A stretch of DNA of 64,000 bases from Capitulum mitella (GCA_030062745.1 CP099847.1:1038304-1102303); one strand, 5' to 3'; numbered from the stretch's first letter, positions 1 to 9,057 are shown. Notes: generated by a model from the sequence alone, not told the origin. Numbers and translations are program-made.

Positions 1-249
1 CTTGATTGTTAATAATGTCGCTAAACGCATCTTTTGGCGCATTTTCAATGAAGATAGCCAGCATCGGTACATCTGATCACTTTTAGCGTTTACTTACCCC
101 CGCAAGGTCAAAAGAAACGAAGCGAAGCCATTGACCTTGGATGAAGTCTTTGACCCAAAGTACGTTTTATGTCAACTGTTTGTGTTTAAGTCGCTATGAA
201 CCTAACTACACAACTTGATTACCTATAAAACGTAAAAATCATGTAATGT

Positions 250-891
250 GGATATATATGCATATATGCGTATCAATATGCCAAGCGTGTTTTTATTAGG
301 GTCTTTAAATGCATATTTTATAAAAATCGACATGTTGCCAAGCAAATCTGGTCAGGCCACAAAATGCTTGGCCTTGACATTTGGCGGCCTTGACCTGCAC
401 TGACCGTGGTATTTATAGACGTATCAATGTGCCAAACGTGTTTTTATTAGGGTCTTTGAATCCATATTTTATATTGACCCTGGTACAGACATGCTGCAAA
501 GCAAATCTGTACCAGGACACAAAATAGTTGACCTTGACCTTTGATGACCTTGACCCTCACTGACCCTGGTGTATATAAGCATATCAATAGTGCTTTTTAT
601 CGGTGTCTGAATGCATATTTCATCATACAACTTGACATGTTGAAAGCAAATCTGGACCACGTTACAAGATAGTTGACCTTGACCTTTGATGATGTTGGCC
701 CTAATTGACCCTGGTATATGTAAGCGCATCAGTGTGCGCTCACGTTTTTTTATTAGGGTCTTTGAATGCATTTGTCTTTCAAACCGACATGTTGCAAAGC
801 AAATCTGGATCAGCCCGCAAGCTGGTTGACGTTGACCATTGATGACCCTGACCCTTACTGACCTTGGCTTTGGTCTTGGTACATCCATCAT
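250..891. repeat. ~150-bp tandem satellite, four diverged copies
   Basis: Four head-to-tail copies are visible, each starting near a GTATCAATRTGCCAA-like stretch (about 269, 422, 578 and 724), so spacing is 146-156 bp. Each copy then has a TTTTTATTAGGGTCTTTGAATG-type block, a GCAAAGCAAATCTGG block and a run of TGACCTTGACC half-sites. The copies differ by substitutions and small indels, so the array is old. A reverse-strand reading frame across it is an accident of the repeat and not a gene. Confidence 0.85.
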
Positions 892-1418
892 TTATGCCCG
901 AATGATGTCGGCTGATTTTGTTCAAACGGTAATCTTGCGTAGAAGGCTAATACTTTCTCAAAGTTCCCATTTGTCCGCGACAAAGGTTATTTTTCTTATG
1001 TTGTTTGACTTCCAATAATTGAGACTTGAAAACATTTTTGGCCGATTTTCGATTTTTGCGTTAATCGACGAGTTATTCAGCTGTCATAAACGTCACAAAA
1101 TAGCAGCGATGAGTTACGATCCGTTCCCGAGATTTTCAAGAAAAACATGCGTGGGCACAAAAGTGCCCGACTTCTAGTGTGGGAGTTAAAAGTGGACCAT
1201 TCCTTTAAAATATTTCAGGTTTCTAAAGGTTTCCCTTTTTACAGGGGTTTGTTGAACAGGATCTGGTAGCAGCTATCGCGAGGTTGCGCCTAATGCATAT
1301 ATGAATGACCTTAGCGAGCTTGGCGTGCAGGAAGCAAAACGTGGAGTTCAGGTGGAGAGAAGCCCCGTCATTCGCGGGAGACCGCAGTGAGCGGTGAATA
1401 ACTGAATGCGCGCTGAGT
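892..1418. other. Presumed 5' flank and promoter region of PIGF
   Basis: No gene is recognisable here. A small perfect hairpin, GGGCAC-AAAA-GTGCCC, lies near 1152-1170. The stretch just before the PIGF start codon becomes more GC-rich. I see no clear TATA box. Confidence 0.4.
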
Positions 1419-1598
1419 ATGCTTTTTGTCTCCTTCTGTCTGGATCATTTCCGAGCAGTCATAGGTGTACTTCTCGCAGTTTGGACGACTGCTGTGCCCA
1501 AGTCGGAAACTGTCCTTGCTTCTGTCTTCATCGTCGCATTTGTTGAGACGGTGTCATACTGTGTAGGAGAGAAAGATAAGAAATTTCCACTGTCCCTG
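1419..1598 (+). CDS. PIGF: PIGF exon 1 (initiator exon)
   Basis: This exon has 60 codons from the first ATG, encoding two hydrophobic spans separated by a short loop and followed by a lysine-rich segment (GEKDKKF), like the post-TM2 basic loop of PIGF. It ends in CTG|GTAAGT at phase 0. No other in-frame ATG nearby competes. The assignment rests on hydropathy and on phase agreement with exon 2, because sequence identity in this part of the family is low. Confidence 0.7.
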
Positions 1599-4500
1599 GT
1601 AAGTTTTTCGGAATATTTAGTTTATTCCTGATGTAGATTCCATTCTGTTGATGTTGCTGACTGAAAACAGTTATTTTACGGTCATTTTCACCACAATGAA
1701 TTTTTAGTATAACAAGTAGTCAGGATAGTACATCGTTTGCATTTTGTTTTGGCAAGAAGTATTGTGTATGCAAATTGCAATGGCTCATTGATCTATGCCA
1801 TGAACTTGCTTTGTTGAAACAGTGGTTGTCTTCCCTCAAATAATCAAGTTACCTTCAGTTTTGGTTGATTAACAGGATAACACCCATCTGTTAGGCACTC
1901 ATGTCCATAGGATGGTGTAACTATGGACCTCAGGTCATTGATCAGGGGTTGTGTCTGGGCAAAACTCAGAAGACTAGTTTTTCTTGATTTTATCAGTAGT
2001 ATTGGCCTATCTGGTCTAGTAGACTGCTCTGTTGACTGATAGTCTTGTTCAAAAAGAGAACATTGAAACATGGTTGCACTAGGCACAGACCTCCCACTTC
2101 CCACAAGTCCAGGAATCCATGAAGTTACCAGCCGTATTGATACCAAAAGATGCACAATGGAAGATAGCTGAAGCAAAAGCATGTAGTGCCTTGTCAGCAT
2201 CACAGTTTTCTCAAAATAGTCCCCTGAAGTGATCAAGCCACCCACTGTGTCAACAACTAGCATGAGCTCCAAGCACTGAGCATCTCCATGAGACAGGTCA
2301 GTGCCAACTCTTAAGCATTGATGGTTGGCAAAGGTGCTGAGAAATATGACATCACTGAAGGACCTTTTGGAACCAGTCTCAAAATTGTTAGAAACCTGGT
2401 TTTCCTTTCTGGTGTCAGAGTACAAATTCTCATTTGGAATATAAAATGTCATGTGTTTACATAAGAAACATGGACTTACTAGGTGCTTTGCGAACATGTG
2501 GCCAGCAGGGGTGGATCCAGTGGATCGGTTTTGGGGGGGGCCAAACCAGTTTCCTGGGTGTGCATGGTAGGTCAGCAGAGTCATTGACTGGGGAAGACTG
2601 AAGGCAGCTGACGGTGGGTTTGGAGTGTACTTCAGTGGCTGAGTATGGATGGTAGATCATCGGTGGGAGGATGCTTTGCAACTTCAGACTCTGGTTGAGT
2701 AGGAATACCCATGTCTCTGGGGAGGGGCAAATGACCATTTTGGAGTACAACATTTTTCTTGGAATAAAAATTTTTTGTGACACCAGACAATTTTCCTTGA
2801 CATCAGAAAATGACAGTTTTTCCAACACTGGTCTCAAAACTCAGAATAAGCTGAGATAGCAATGGAATAGGATAGGGAGGGAGATAAGGAGTAGACAGTT
2901 ACAAGTATGAGTGTCTGGAAGGGTACAAGAACAGAGAAGGAAACTGTATAGAGGGATGGAACTGTACAGAGATATGAAGAAGGACCTAGATGGGGTTGGG
3001 AGAGAAATGAGGACTAATGGAACAGGCTTGGGAGGAATTTAGACAGAATTGTAAAAAGGGACTGGGCTATGAAAGGGACAAACATGAAGGCAGGGACAGG
3101 ACAGGGACAAGTAAGGGGATAGCAATATCAATTGCTGTTTGAATGTGCAGAATCATGAGGTTGGTTCCCAGGATAAGCTGGGCCAGGATGTAAAAGGCCC
3201 CCTAGTCACTGGAAGGTGGTGAAATACCCCAGTCATTGCTAAGTTGACAGCCCCATCCAGTGACCCATCATTGCACCAGTCTTGTTTCAGTCCATATTTG
3301 CTTCTATTCCATCCTTGTTCTAACTTTCTGTCTGCCCCTCTCCCTGTCCCATCCCAATGTTCTCCTTGTCCCTGTTCCTTTACAGCCTTTTGTCCTTGTT
3401 TCCATTTCATTGTGTTTCTCTGCCTTTCACTTTTCTCTTTGTCTCAGTCCCATTCCTATCATTTTACTTGTCCCTGTCCAATCTCCATCCATTTACTTGT
3501 CCTTTTCCCATCCGAGTCTTTTTTCACTATACTGCCCCAAAGGTATTATACCCTGCCATGCCCATCTTGTCACAGTCTTCATCTCTGTCTCACTCTATTC
3601 CATCCAGGCCCTCCATATTTCTGTACTGTCCCAGTTTTCCTCCTCTGTCCCTGTTCCTTCCCTGGCACTCATGCCTGTCCTTGCTTGGTTCCAGTTCACC
3701 TCCCTGTCCTGTTCCAGTGCCATCAACTTGTTTCAAGTTTTGAGACTGCTGCATTTTAATGAGTCCTTCAGCAATGTCATATTTTATGGCACCTTTGTGG
3801 ACCTTAGACGATAACAACTTGGCAATGATCTGTTTTGCAGGGGTGCTCCATGTTTCAAACTTGTGCTGCTTGAGGTGGCAAGTGACCAGATTGCTTCAGG
3901 AAATTATTTCAGGGAAGTTGTAATGTTGAAAAGACAGAATGCCTCCATTTGGACTATTTTTTTATCACGCATCTTTTGGTACCAATACAGTGAGGTATCT
4001 ATGTGGATTTCTGGATTTGTGAGAAGGGGGAAGTCTGCATCTACAGTACAGACACATGCTTTATTGTTATTCTTCACAGGAAAGTATCATTGTGTCAGAT
4101 TTGCAATTTTGGGTGGAAACTGATACCTAGCCACAAAAATTATGCATCCCAGTTGTGGAAATGATTACATGTGAACATCATTTACACAGCAAATTGCATG
4201 TGCCCAGATCAGGGACAGATCCAGTGGCTCTGTTTGGGGGGAGGGCAAACTAGAGTTTCCTGGGTCTGGATGATAAGTCAGCAGAGTCATTGATGAGGAA
4301 AGGAGGTGCTGGGGGCTTGAAGATGCTGGCTGTGGGTTCAGAGTGTATTTCAGCAGCTGGGTATTAATTGTAGGTCATTGATGGGGGAGGGGAAGATGCT
4401 GGCCATAGGTTAGATTCAGAGTTCCAACAACTTCAAACTCTGGTTGAGTAAGAATACCCATGTCTTTTGGAGGGGCCAAATGACCATTTGCCCCCCTCCC

Positions 4501-7441
4501 TAATTGTGGCAGGGGCCATGGCCATAATTGCCCTCCCCCTGGATCCACCAATGGCCATCCTGATGTATCTTTACAGTGCAAGATTCAGTCATAGTGCATC
4601 TCTCCTCTCATGATTTGACATTCTTTGGCAAGTTTTACCCTGTGCATGCGACCAAAAATATATTTTATGAACATTGCAGTCATTGACAACCTTTATTTTT
4701 GGAATGGCAACTTAAATATAAGATGAGAAGTATTGTTCTTTTTGCCATGACTGCCATAGAACATACTGCTGTGCTCTGTGTTCTCCGGCCAGAACCCATG
4801 ACTGTTTAGAAAGTAAATGTAAGACCATGATGTATTTTACCTAGTGCGTGCATTGGTGGCCTGTGATTAAGGCCATTTATATTGCACCATTCACTGTGTC
4901 CCAGATTCTGTACCGAAAGGCTGCGGAATGAGAAATATCATACCTGAATTTGATGAATTTGATATTTTCTTGAGACCTCTTTGAAGTCATTCTTGAAAGT
5001 TAGAATGGCTCCTTAAGCTGCTTCTGAGAGGTTTTCCATAGGTCATATCCATGTTATGGTGTTATTTAAGTAATTTGGTTGCACATGTTTCTCAGTATAT
5101 ATTGAGTTTTTTCATAAGACTTTAAACCATTGTTTGTAGTTTGATACATATTTTTGTTTAAGCAGTTCAAAGCAAGTGCATGGATAAGGTATACATGCCT
5201 GCTAGAACTATTGTTTGTTGTGCATGAGGTAGGATTTTACTGTGTAAAATTTTACTGCATTTTTTTCAGTTTTCAAGGTTTGACTGTGCCAAGTGTAAAC
5301 ATGCTTATTTCTTTTTTCAGCTGCCAGTACCTATTATCATTGTTGTATCAACATTTCTATTTGCATTCACTGCAATCATCTTTGGTGCACCAATTCTGAG
5401 GTAAGCCCAAGCAGACATTGCTAAATGATATCTGGTTTTATGTCAGGAAACATGACCATCATTTTTAGATATATGCCCATAGACATAAGCATTTATTGGA
5501 AGAAATGTGTCCTTTCATGTATTTACTATGTGTTAATGCTCCTTATTTTTTGTCTGGGAAATTTCATTTGCTTCATGTAAGATGCTGTTTTGCTTGCATG
5601 GCAATTATGTGAAATGGAACATATTGACTTCTTGGCATTTTCTTTCCTCAGGCAGTCAGTTCAGCCATCGAAACCGATGCTGTTTTCCCTCGTTATGGGC
5701 GCAAAATGACCTCAGTAGTCGGCGTGCCCGAAAACACCAATAAACAACAACCATGCTGTTTTCCAGTGATACAGAAAACACTCTGCTGTTTGGTCTCCTG
5801 TTATCGGCCCTTACAGTCTATCCAGTGGCCCTGACTCATCTGGAGGAAGCATCACAAGGATCAGTGACACATTCCTCGACTTTGTGTGAGTGCAGTCTGC
5901 CACGCCTGTTTCCTTCCCCTGATTTGGATAATGTAGGGCAGTTTTGCTATGAAGTCACTTACAGTGGGCCATTGTATGCAGTTGGTATTGGAATCTGCAA
6001 TTGATACTAGGCATTATGCATGGTGCCATGTTTCCCCCATCTCCAGCATTGTCCTTTTGATGGAGATATATGTTGCCCATTAATCTGGTCTTTTCTGATT
6101 AGCCCAGTTATGAACCTAGAGGTGTTTTGGGCATGTTTCATGGTTTCTTAGCTTTTACGACAATGTATGAGGGCTGGTTGCATTATTTGCCGTTCTTGTG
6201 CATGGGAACATTAACAGCTGGCCTTTGCCACTGTATGCAATGTGATATGCCAACCTGTGTTGTTTTGACCAGTTAACTGTCTGCAGGATCCCCATCTTCT
6301 GTTACCACTGTGCCATGCTCTGTGTTACCTCAGCATCCATCTCTTTGGCCTGCCTCTTTTGTCATAGTCCGCCGCCTCAGTGTCCACGGTATATCCTCGG
6401 CACGCCACCGTGTCACACCCCGCGCTGCCGTGGTGTCCGCGGAGTGCACGGCGGCCGGTCCGCTGACGCTTCTCGCGTCCGCCGCCAGAGCGGAGACGCC
6501 TGCTCAGCAGTGGCAACTGGGCGCGGCCGCCGGGGCCGTGGTCGGCGCCTGGTGCGGCGCCTTCGCCATACCGCTCGACTGGGACCGCCCGTGGCAGGTG
6601 CGAACGCACAGAGCGCTAGTGTTACACGCTCCAGTGGGAACCTGTCCCGGCAGGTGGGAACACACACCGCTAGCGGTACACCCTCAGACGGGGACCCACT
6701 CTGGCGATATAAATACTGCTAATGTTAGACACTCTTACGGGACCCGTCTTGGCAGGTAGGACACACACAGCTAGTGTTACACCCTCAAACGGGAACCCGT
6801 CCAGGTAAGTGGGAATGCACACCGCTAGTGTTCATCGCAGAGACGAGAATATGTCCCGGTAGGTGGGAATGCAGACATGCAGTGCGTCACCGACGTCAGC
6901 TTGAGGTGCACGGCGTCATCACACATTCGCCACCTTGTGTCTGCATTGTCTTTGAATACAATCTAGAGTTTTCCCTGGCACTGGATAGGAAGCTCACGCC
7001 ATTGGTTGCCCTGCCTAAAAAGATTCGGCATTGCAGCTGTTTATTGTTTACCGTGAATTCATATGTTCCGAAGTATGACATGTCTTCTGGAGCTTGCTGT
7101 TCCTGAGATGTTACTCCGACAGTCGTAAATCATAACTGCCGCGCCTTTGGCCGCCGGTCGCAGGGCTGACTGAGCCGCCCGCTATTACGGTCATCAGCAG
7201 CAGCCGGTGTCAGCCAGCCGCGCGGCGCGGCCACTTGGCCGCGATCGCCAGTCGCGGCCACTTGTCGCGGGGCTGTCCTGCGCGCGGCCATTGGCCGCTC
7301 TGATGGTCGGCACGTGTGTGCTCTGGCGGCGGGCAGGTGTGGCCGGTGCCGTGCTGCGCGGCCGCTCACTTGGGCTCCGCCGTGGGCCGGCTCTGCGCGC
7401 GCCGTCTCTGCGCTCCGCCGGCCGGCTGGAAGGACAAGTGA
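1419..7441 (+). CDS. PIGF: PIGF, GPI ethanolamine-phosphate transferase subunit F (five exons)
   Basis: PIGF is a multi-pass ER membrane protein that partners PIGO and PIGG, which add ethanolamine phosphate to the GPI anchor. Proposed exons are 1419-1598, 5321-5400, 5767-5885, 6368-6597 and 7337-7441. All have GT/AG borders and phases agree throughout (0, 2, 1, 0), giving about 237 residues; human PIGF is about 219. Strong family signatures are GAPIL at the end of exon 2 (residues ~82-86), the hydrophobic TLLFGLLLSALTVYP in exon 3, and GAWCGAF, IPLDWDRPWQ and VWP spanning the exon 4/5 junction, which are near-identical to my recollection of vertebrate PIGF. Exon 1 encodes two membrane spans (residues ~11-27 and 32-50). 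Exon 4 carries about 35 more residues than vertebrates, Ala/Arg-rich, so the exon 3 donor and exon 4 acceptor are the least certain borders. The stop lies four bases before the SPTSSA start. The identity is secure; the exact N-terminus is inferred from the first ATG. Confidence 0.85.
2035..2400 (-). repeat. Dispersed repeat, copy 1 (inverted relative to 3735-4095)
   Basis: The reverse complement aligns base by base with 3735-4095 through shared blocks such as TTTTGAGACTG, GTCCTTCAG.GATGTCATATTT and TTTTGGTA.CAATA. The two copies also share a reading frame (SFSDVIFLSTF versus SFSNVIFYGTF; SGDYFEKTVML versus SGNYFREVVML), so the family may once have encoded protein. I do not recognise the product. 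A third, shorter copy of the SFSDV segment lies near 2760-2830. Confidence 0.65.
2507..2737 (+). mobile_element. Partial hAT-type MITE-like repeat (lacks its 3' end)
   Basis: It starts CAGGGGTGGATCCAG and is colinear with 4205-4490 (shared blocks CAGCAGAGTCATTGA, CTCTGGTTGAGTA.GAATACCCATGTCT, GGCAAATGACCATTT). The match stops at about 2737, so the 3' terminal repeat is missing. The CAGGG-type terminus is typical of hAT elements, but there is no target duplication to confirm it. Confidence 0.5.
3735..4095 (+). repeat. Dispersed repeat, copy 2
   Basis: This is the plus-orientation partner of 2035-2400. With it, it could form an intronic hairpin of about 360 paired bases around a 1.3-kb loop. 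The frame here is interrupted by a stop, so it is not an intact gene. Confidence 0.65.
4205..4555 (+). mobile_element. MITE-like repeat with GGATCCAG-type inverted ends
   Basis: The left end is CAGGGACAGATCCAG and the right end reads, in reverse complement, CATTGGTGGATCCAGGGGG, giving an imperfect terminal inverted repeat of about 15 bp. The body is shared with 2507-2737. Flanking 8-mers do not match well, so superfamily assignment is tentative. There is no coding capacity. Confidence 0.5.
5321..5400 (+). CDS. PIGF: PIGF exon 2
   Basis: The exon follows CTTTTTTCAG and ends before GTAAGC. Its 26 codons plus two bases encode a hydrophobic segment ending FGAPIL, the counterpart of the conserved YGAPL stretch of PIGF. 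Phase 0 in and phase 2 out match the neighbouring exons. Confidence 0.85.
5767..5885 (+). CDS. PIGF: PIGF exon 3
   Basis: The acceptor is TGCTGTTTTCCAG and the donor GTGAGT. The exon encodes TLLFGLLLSALTVYP, matching the ETFLFAVILSTFTTVP-type membrane segment of the family, followed by a short hydrophilic loop. A second possible donor lies two bases upstream. The one given has the better consensus and keeps the frame into exon 4. Confidence 0.75.
6368..6597 (+). CDS. PIGF: PIGF exon 4
   Basis: The acceptor has a good pyrimidine tract (CCTGCCTCTTTTGTCATAG) and the donor is CAG|GTGCGA. The second half encodes the family hallmark GAWCGAF followed by IPLDWDRPWQ. The first ~45 codons are Ala/Arg/Ser-rich and unlike PIGF elsewhere. 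A later acceptor (for example near 6488) would shorten them but would need a different exon 3 donor. Confidence 0.75.
6598..7336 (+). other. PIGF intron 4
   Basis: It begins with diverged copies of a short repeat (variants of CTAGTGTTACACYCTCARACGGGAACCCGTC, about 6610-6850). Its 3' end (7137-7336) is a very GC-rich, CpG-rich stretch that could act as an internal promoter for SPTSSA. Confidence 0.5.
7337..7441 (+). CDS. PIGF: PIGF exon 5 (terminal coding exon)
   Basis: The reading frame resumes with VWP directly after the WQ of exon 4, as in other PIGF proteins, and continues 34 codons to TGA. The last membrane segment is poorly hydrophobic and contains Arg-Arg, so this end has drifted. The acceptor (GGCGGGCAG) has a weak pyrimidine tract. 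Confidence 0.75.
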   Translation: MWPVPCCAAAHLGSAVGRLCARRLCAPPAGWKDK

Positions 7442-7445
7442 CGGG

Positions 7446-7670
7446 ATGGCGTCGCTGCTGCGCCGCGGCTGGGCCTGGCTGCTGCACAAGTACCGCATGT
7501 ACGAGCTCAACACGTCCGTGGCCCTGCTGGAACCCAACGAGAAGGTCGCCTTCCACAGTTTCCTCGTCTTCATCCTGTCCATGATGGTGTACTCGACGTA
7601 CGTGTACTTGCCGCACTACACGATGGTGCTGCTGTCGCGGTTCGGGCTGGTCGCGCCGGCCACTGACTGA
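7446..7670 (+). CDS. SPTSSA: Serine palmitoyltransferase small subunit (SPTSSA type)
   Basis: This is a complete 74-residue single-exon ORF. Small SPT subunits bind the SPTLC1/SPTLC2 heterodimer in the ER membrane, boost the condensation of serine with acyl-CoA, and influence acyl-chain preference. The sequence shows the family pattern: a short N-terminus with aromatic and basic residues (GWAWLLHKYRMYEL), the LEP motif at residues 28-30, a single hydrophobic span (~37-56) and the YVYLP ending seen as YVFMP or YVFIP in vertebrates. Length is as expected (71-76). The usual EPWER is EPNEK here. Leu27 aligns with the Met/Val that differs between the human a and b forms. The start has a good context (GGGATGG). 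It lies four bases after the PIGF stop, and the frame is open further upstream through PIGF exon 5. Confidence 0.9.
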   Translation: MASLLRRGWAWLLHKYRMYELNTSVALLEPNEKVAFHSFLVFILSMMVYSTYVYLPHYTMVLLSRFGLVAPATD

Positions 7671-7811
7671 GCCGCCACCCTGCGACCGACCGCGCGCTGG
7701 CCGGCCGGGCCGCCGCAGCCGCTGTGTCGCCTCTACTACGCGGTCCTGGCGGCGGCCGTGCTCGTGTATTGGATCCTCGCCTGTCTGCTTCTCGTCAGGT
7801 ACTGGCACTGA
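7671..7811 (+). other. Spacer encoding an in-frame hydrophobic segment without its own ATG
   Basis: Read in frame past the SPTSSA stop, this stretch encodes 46 residues closed by TGA. The last ~28 include a strongly hydrophobic YAVLAAAVLVYWILACLLLV. There is no ATG. An AG at 7717-7718 and a GT at 7799-7800 could bound an exon. Equally, TGTCTGCTTCTCGTCAG ending at 7798 looks like a splice acceptor just before RPP38. It could be readthrough, a lost small membrane-protein ORF, or chance. Confidence 0.35.
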
Positions 7812-7820
7812 CCGCCGAAA

Positions 7821-8717
7821 ATGAACTCCGCCGAGCCGGCGGCCGCGGCGGCGCCCACGCCCGCCAAGGTCCTCACCAAGAGTGAGATGAAGCGCGCCGC
7901 CCGCGACAGCGGCGCGCGCACGCGCAACGTGCTCTTCAATCCGTTCCGCGTGGAGTGGCCGCCAGTGGCGAAGCAGGACGCCGCTGCCGTCCTCGAGGCG
8001 GTCTCCACGCACTTCGAGCAGTTCGACATTCCGTCCGGTATTGGGCAGGAGGAGTACTGCCGCCTGCTGGCCGCCGGCGACCGGGCTGGCATCACGGTGC
8101 GGCGCCGCCAGCTGCGCGAGCAGCGCGCCCCGCTGCTGGAGGCGCGCCGCCGCCACCTGGCCGACTGCGTGCTGGGCTTCAACGCGGCGAGCCGCGCGCT
8201 GGAGGCCGGCCAGCTGGCGGCGCTGCTGGTCGAGGCCGACACGCCGGCGCTGGAGACGCGCTTCCTGGCGCCGCTGGCGGCCGGCCGCCGCTGCCCGGCC
8301 GTCTGCGTGCCGCGGCTGCGGCCGGCGCTGCGGCGGCGGCTCGGCCTGGAGACGGCCGTGCTCGGTCTGCGGCCGGCCGCCGCCGAGCCCGGCCACCCGC
8401 TCCGGCCGCTGGTCGAGGCCGTGCGCCGCGCCGCCGAGCCGCCGCCGCCGGACGCCGGCGGCCCGCCCTGGCCCGGCTGTGCGGCGCCGCCGACGGAGGA
8501 GCGCCTCAGCACGCCCGAGCCGCCGCCGCCGCCACCGCCGGCGGCCGAACAGGGGCAGAAGAGACAGGCGTCTCCTGATCAGCTGTTGGACAACGTCATC
8601 TACCTGGACACGGAGGGCATGCCGCACAAGAAGCGGCTGGAGCTCAAGGAGGCGCGAGTGATGAAGATCACCCTCGGCAACAAGGCGCTGAAGAAAGCTC
8701 GGAAGAAACATAAGTAA
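7821..8717 (+). CDS. RPP38: RPP38-like ribonuclease P/MRP protein subunit
   Basis: This is a single-exon ORF of 298 residues. RPP38 is an L7Ae-family RNA-binding subunit of RNase P and RNase MRP, nuclear/nucleolar enzymes that process pre-tRNA and pre-rRNA. Family signs are the N-terminal NVLFNPFRVEW (residues 36-46; compare NPYIIRW in human), an L7Ae-like core at about 110-185 with GFNAASRALEAGQLAALLVEAD, CPAVCVPRL and the GLETAVLGLR strand, and a basic tail (KKARKKHK). Pro/Ala-rich linkers (~206-245) separate core and tail. Third positions are almost all G/C, which leaves long meaningless frames open on the opposite strand. The ATG has A at -3. It lies 150 bp after SPTSSA on the same strand, and a good splice-acceptor sequence ends 22 bases upstream. 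Confidence 0.75.
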   Translation: MNSAEPAAAAAPTPAKVLTKSEMKRAARDSGARTRNVLFNPFRVEWPPVAKQDAAAVLEAVSTHFEQFDIPSGIGQEEYCRLLAAGDRAGITVRRRQLREQRAPLLEARRRHLADCVLGFNAASRALEAGQLAALLVEADTPALETRFLAPLAAGRRCPAVCVPRLRPALRRRLGLETAVLGLRPAAAEPGHPLRPLVEAVRRAAEPPPPDAGGPPWPGCAAPPTEERLSTPEPPPPPPPAAEQGQKRQASPDQLLDNVIYLDTEGMPHKKRLELKEARVMKITLGNKALKKARKKHK

Positions 8718-9057
8718 AATGAGAAGCAGAAGGAAGACGGAAAGATGAAAGATTAATTGCCGTATAAAATATGCTGGACGACAGTTGTATTCGTTACCAT
8801 GAATTCGAGAGAATCCAGCGTTTTTGCGGTTCAGTTTGTCCGCTTTTGATTGCCACCACTGTTGTTTGAGGCTTGGCCGCTCGTCCGGCAATATATCTGC
8901 ACGCACGTTATGGTGAAGTCTTTTTGTCTTCGGTAATAACAACGAGAGGGAATAGGCCATGTGGAGACTGGAATGCGTCTTTGCAAAACTGAAGGTCCAC
9001 TTTGAGTTGCTGGTAAACGTCACGTTATTGGTGTTCAGGAATAGTACTCCCAGTTAT

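Larger units (their letters stand above)
1599..5320 (+). other. PIGF intron 1, filled with repeat copies
   Basis: This 3.7-kb intron starts GTAAGT and ends in a strong pyrimidine tract plus AG. It contains an inverted pair of a ~360-bp repeat (about 2035-2400 and 3735-4095), a purine-rich stretch (2860-3140) facing a pyrimidine-rich stretch (3260-3720), and a direct pair of another repeat (about 2507-2737 and 4205-4555). I see no PIGF exon inside it. Confidence 0.7.

Noticed and set aside
1844-2584. 246-codon reverse-strand frame in PIGF intron 1
   Set aside because: It overlaps a repeat present in inverted copy at 3735-4095. The frame is broken in that copy and the product is unrecognised, so I kept it as a repeat only.
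4205-4563. 8-bp target duplication for the GGATCCAG-ended repeat
   Set aside because: Flanks GCCCAGAT and GCCATCCT agree at only about half the positions, so no duplication is claimed.
7194-9023. Very long reverse-strand open frame (609 codons) opposite SPTSSA and RPP38
   Set aside because: It is a shadow of the GC-rich third positions of the two plus-strand genes. The protein is Arg/Ala-rich with no recognisable domain.
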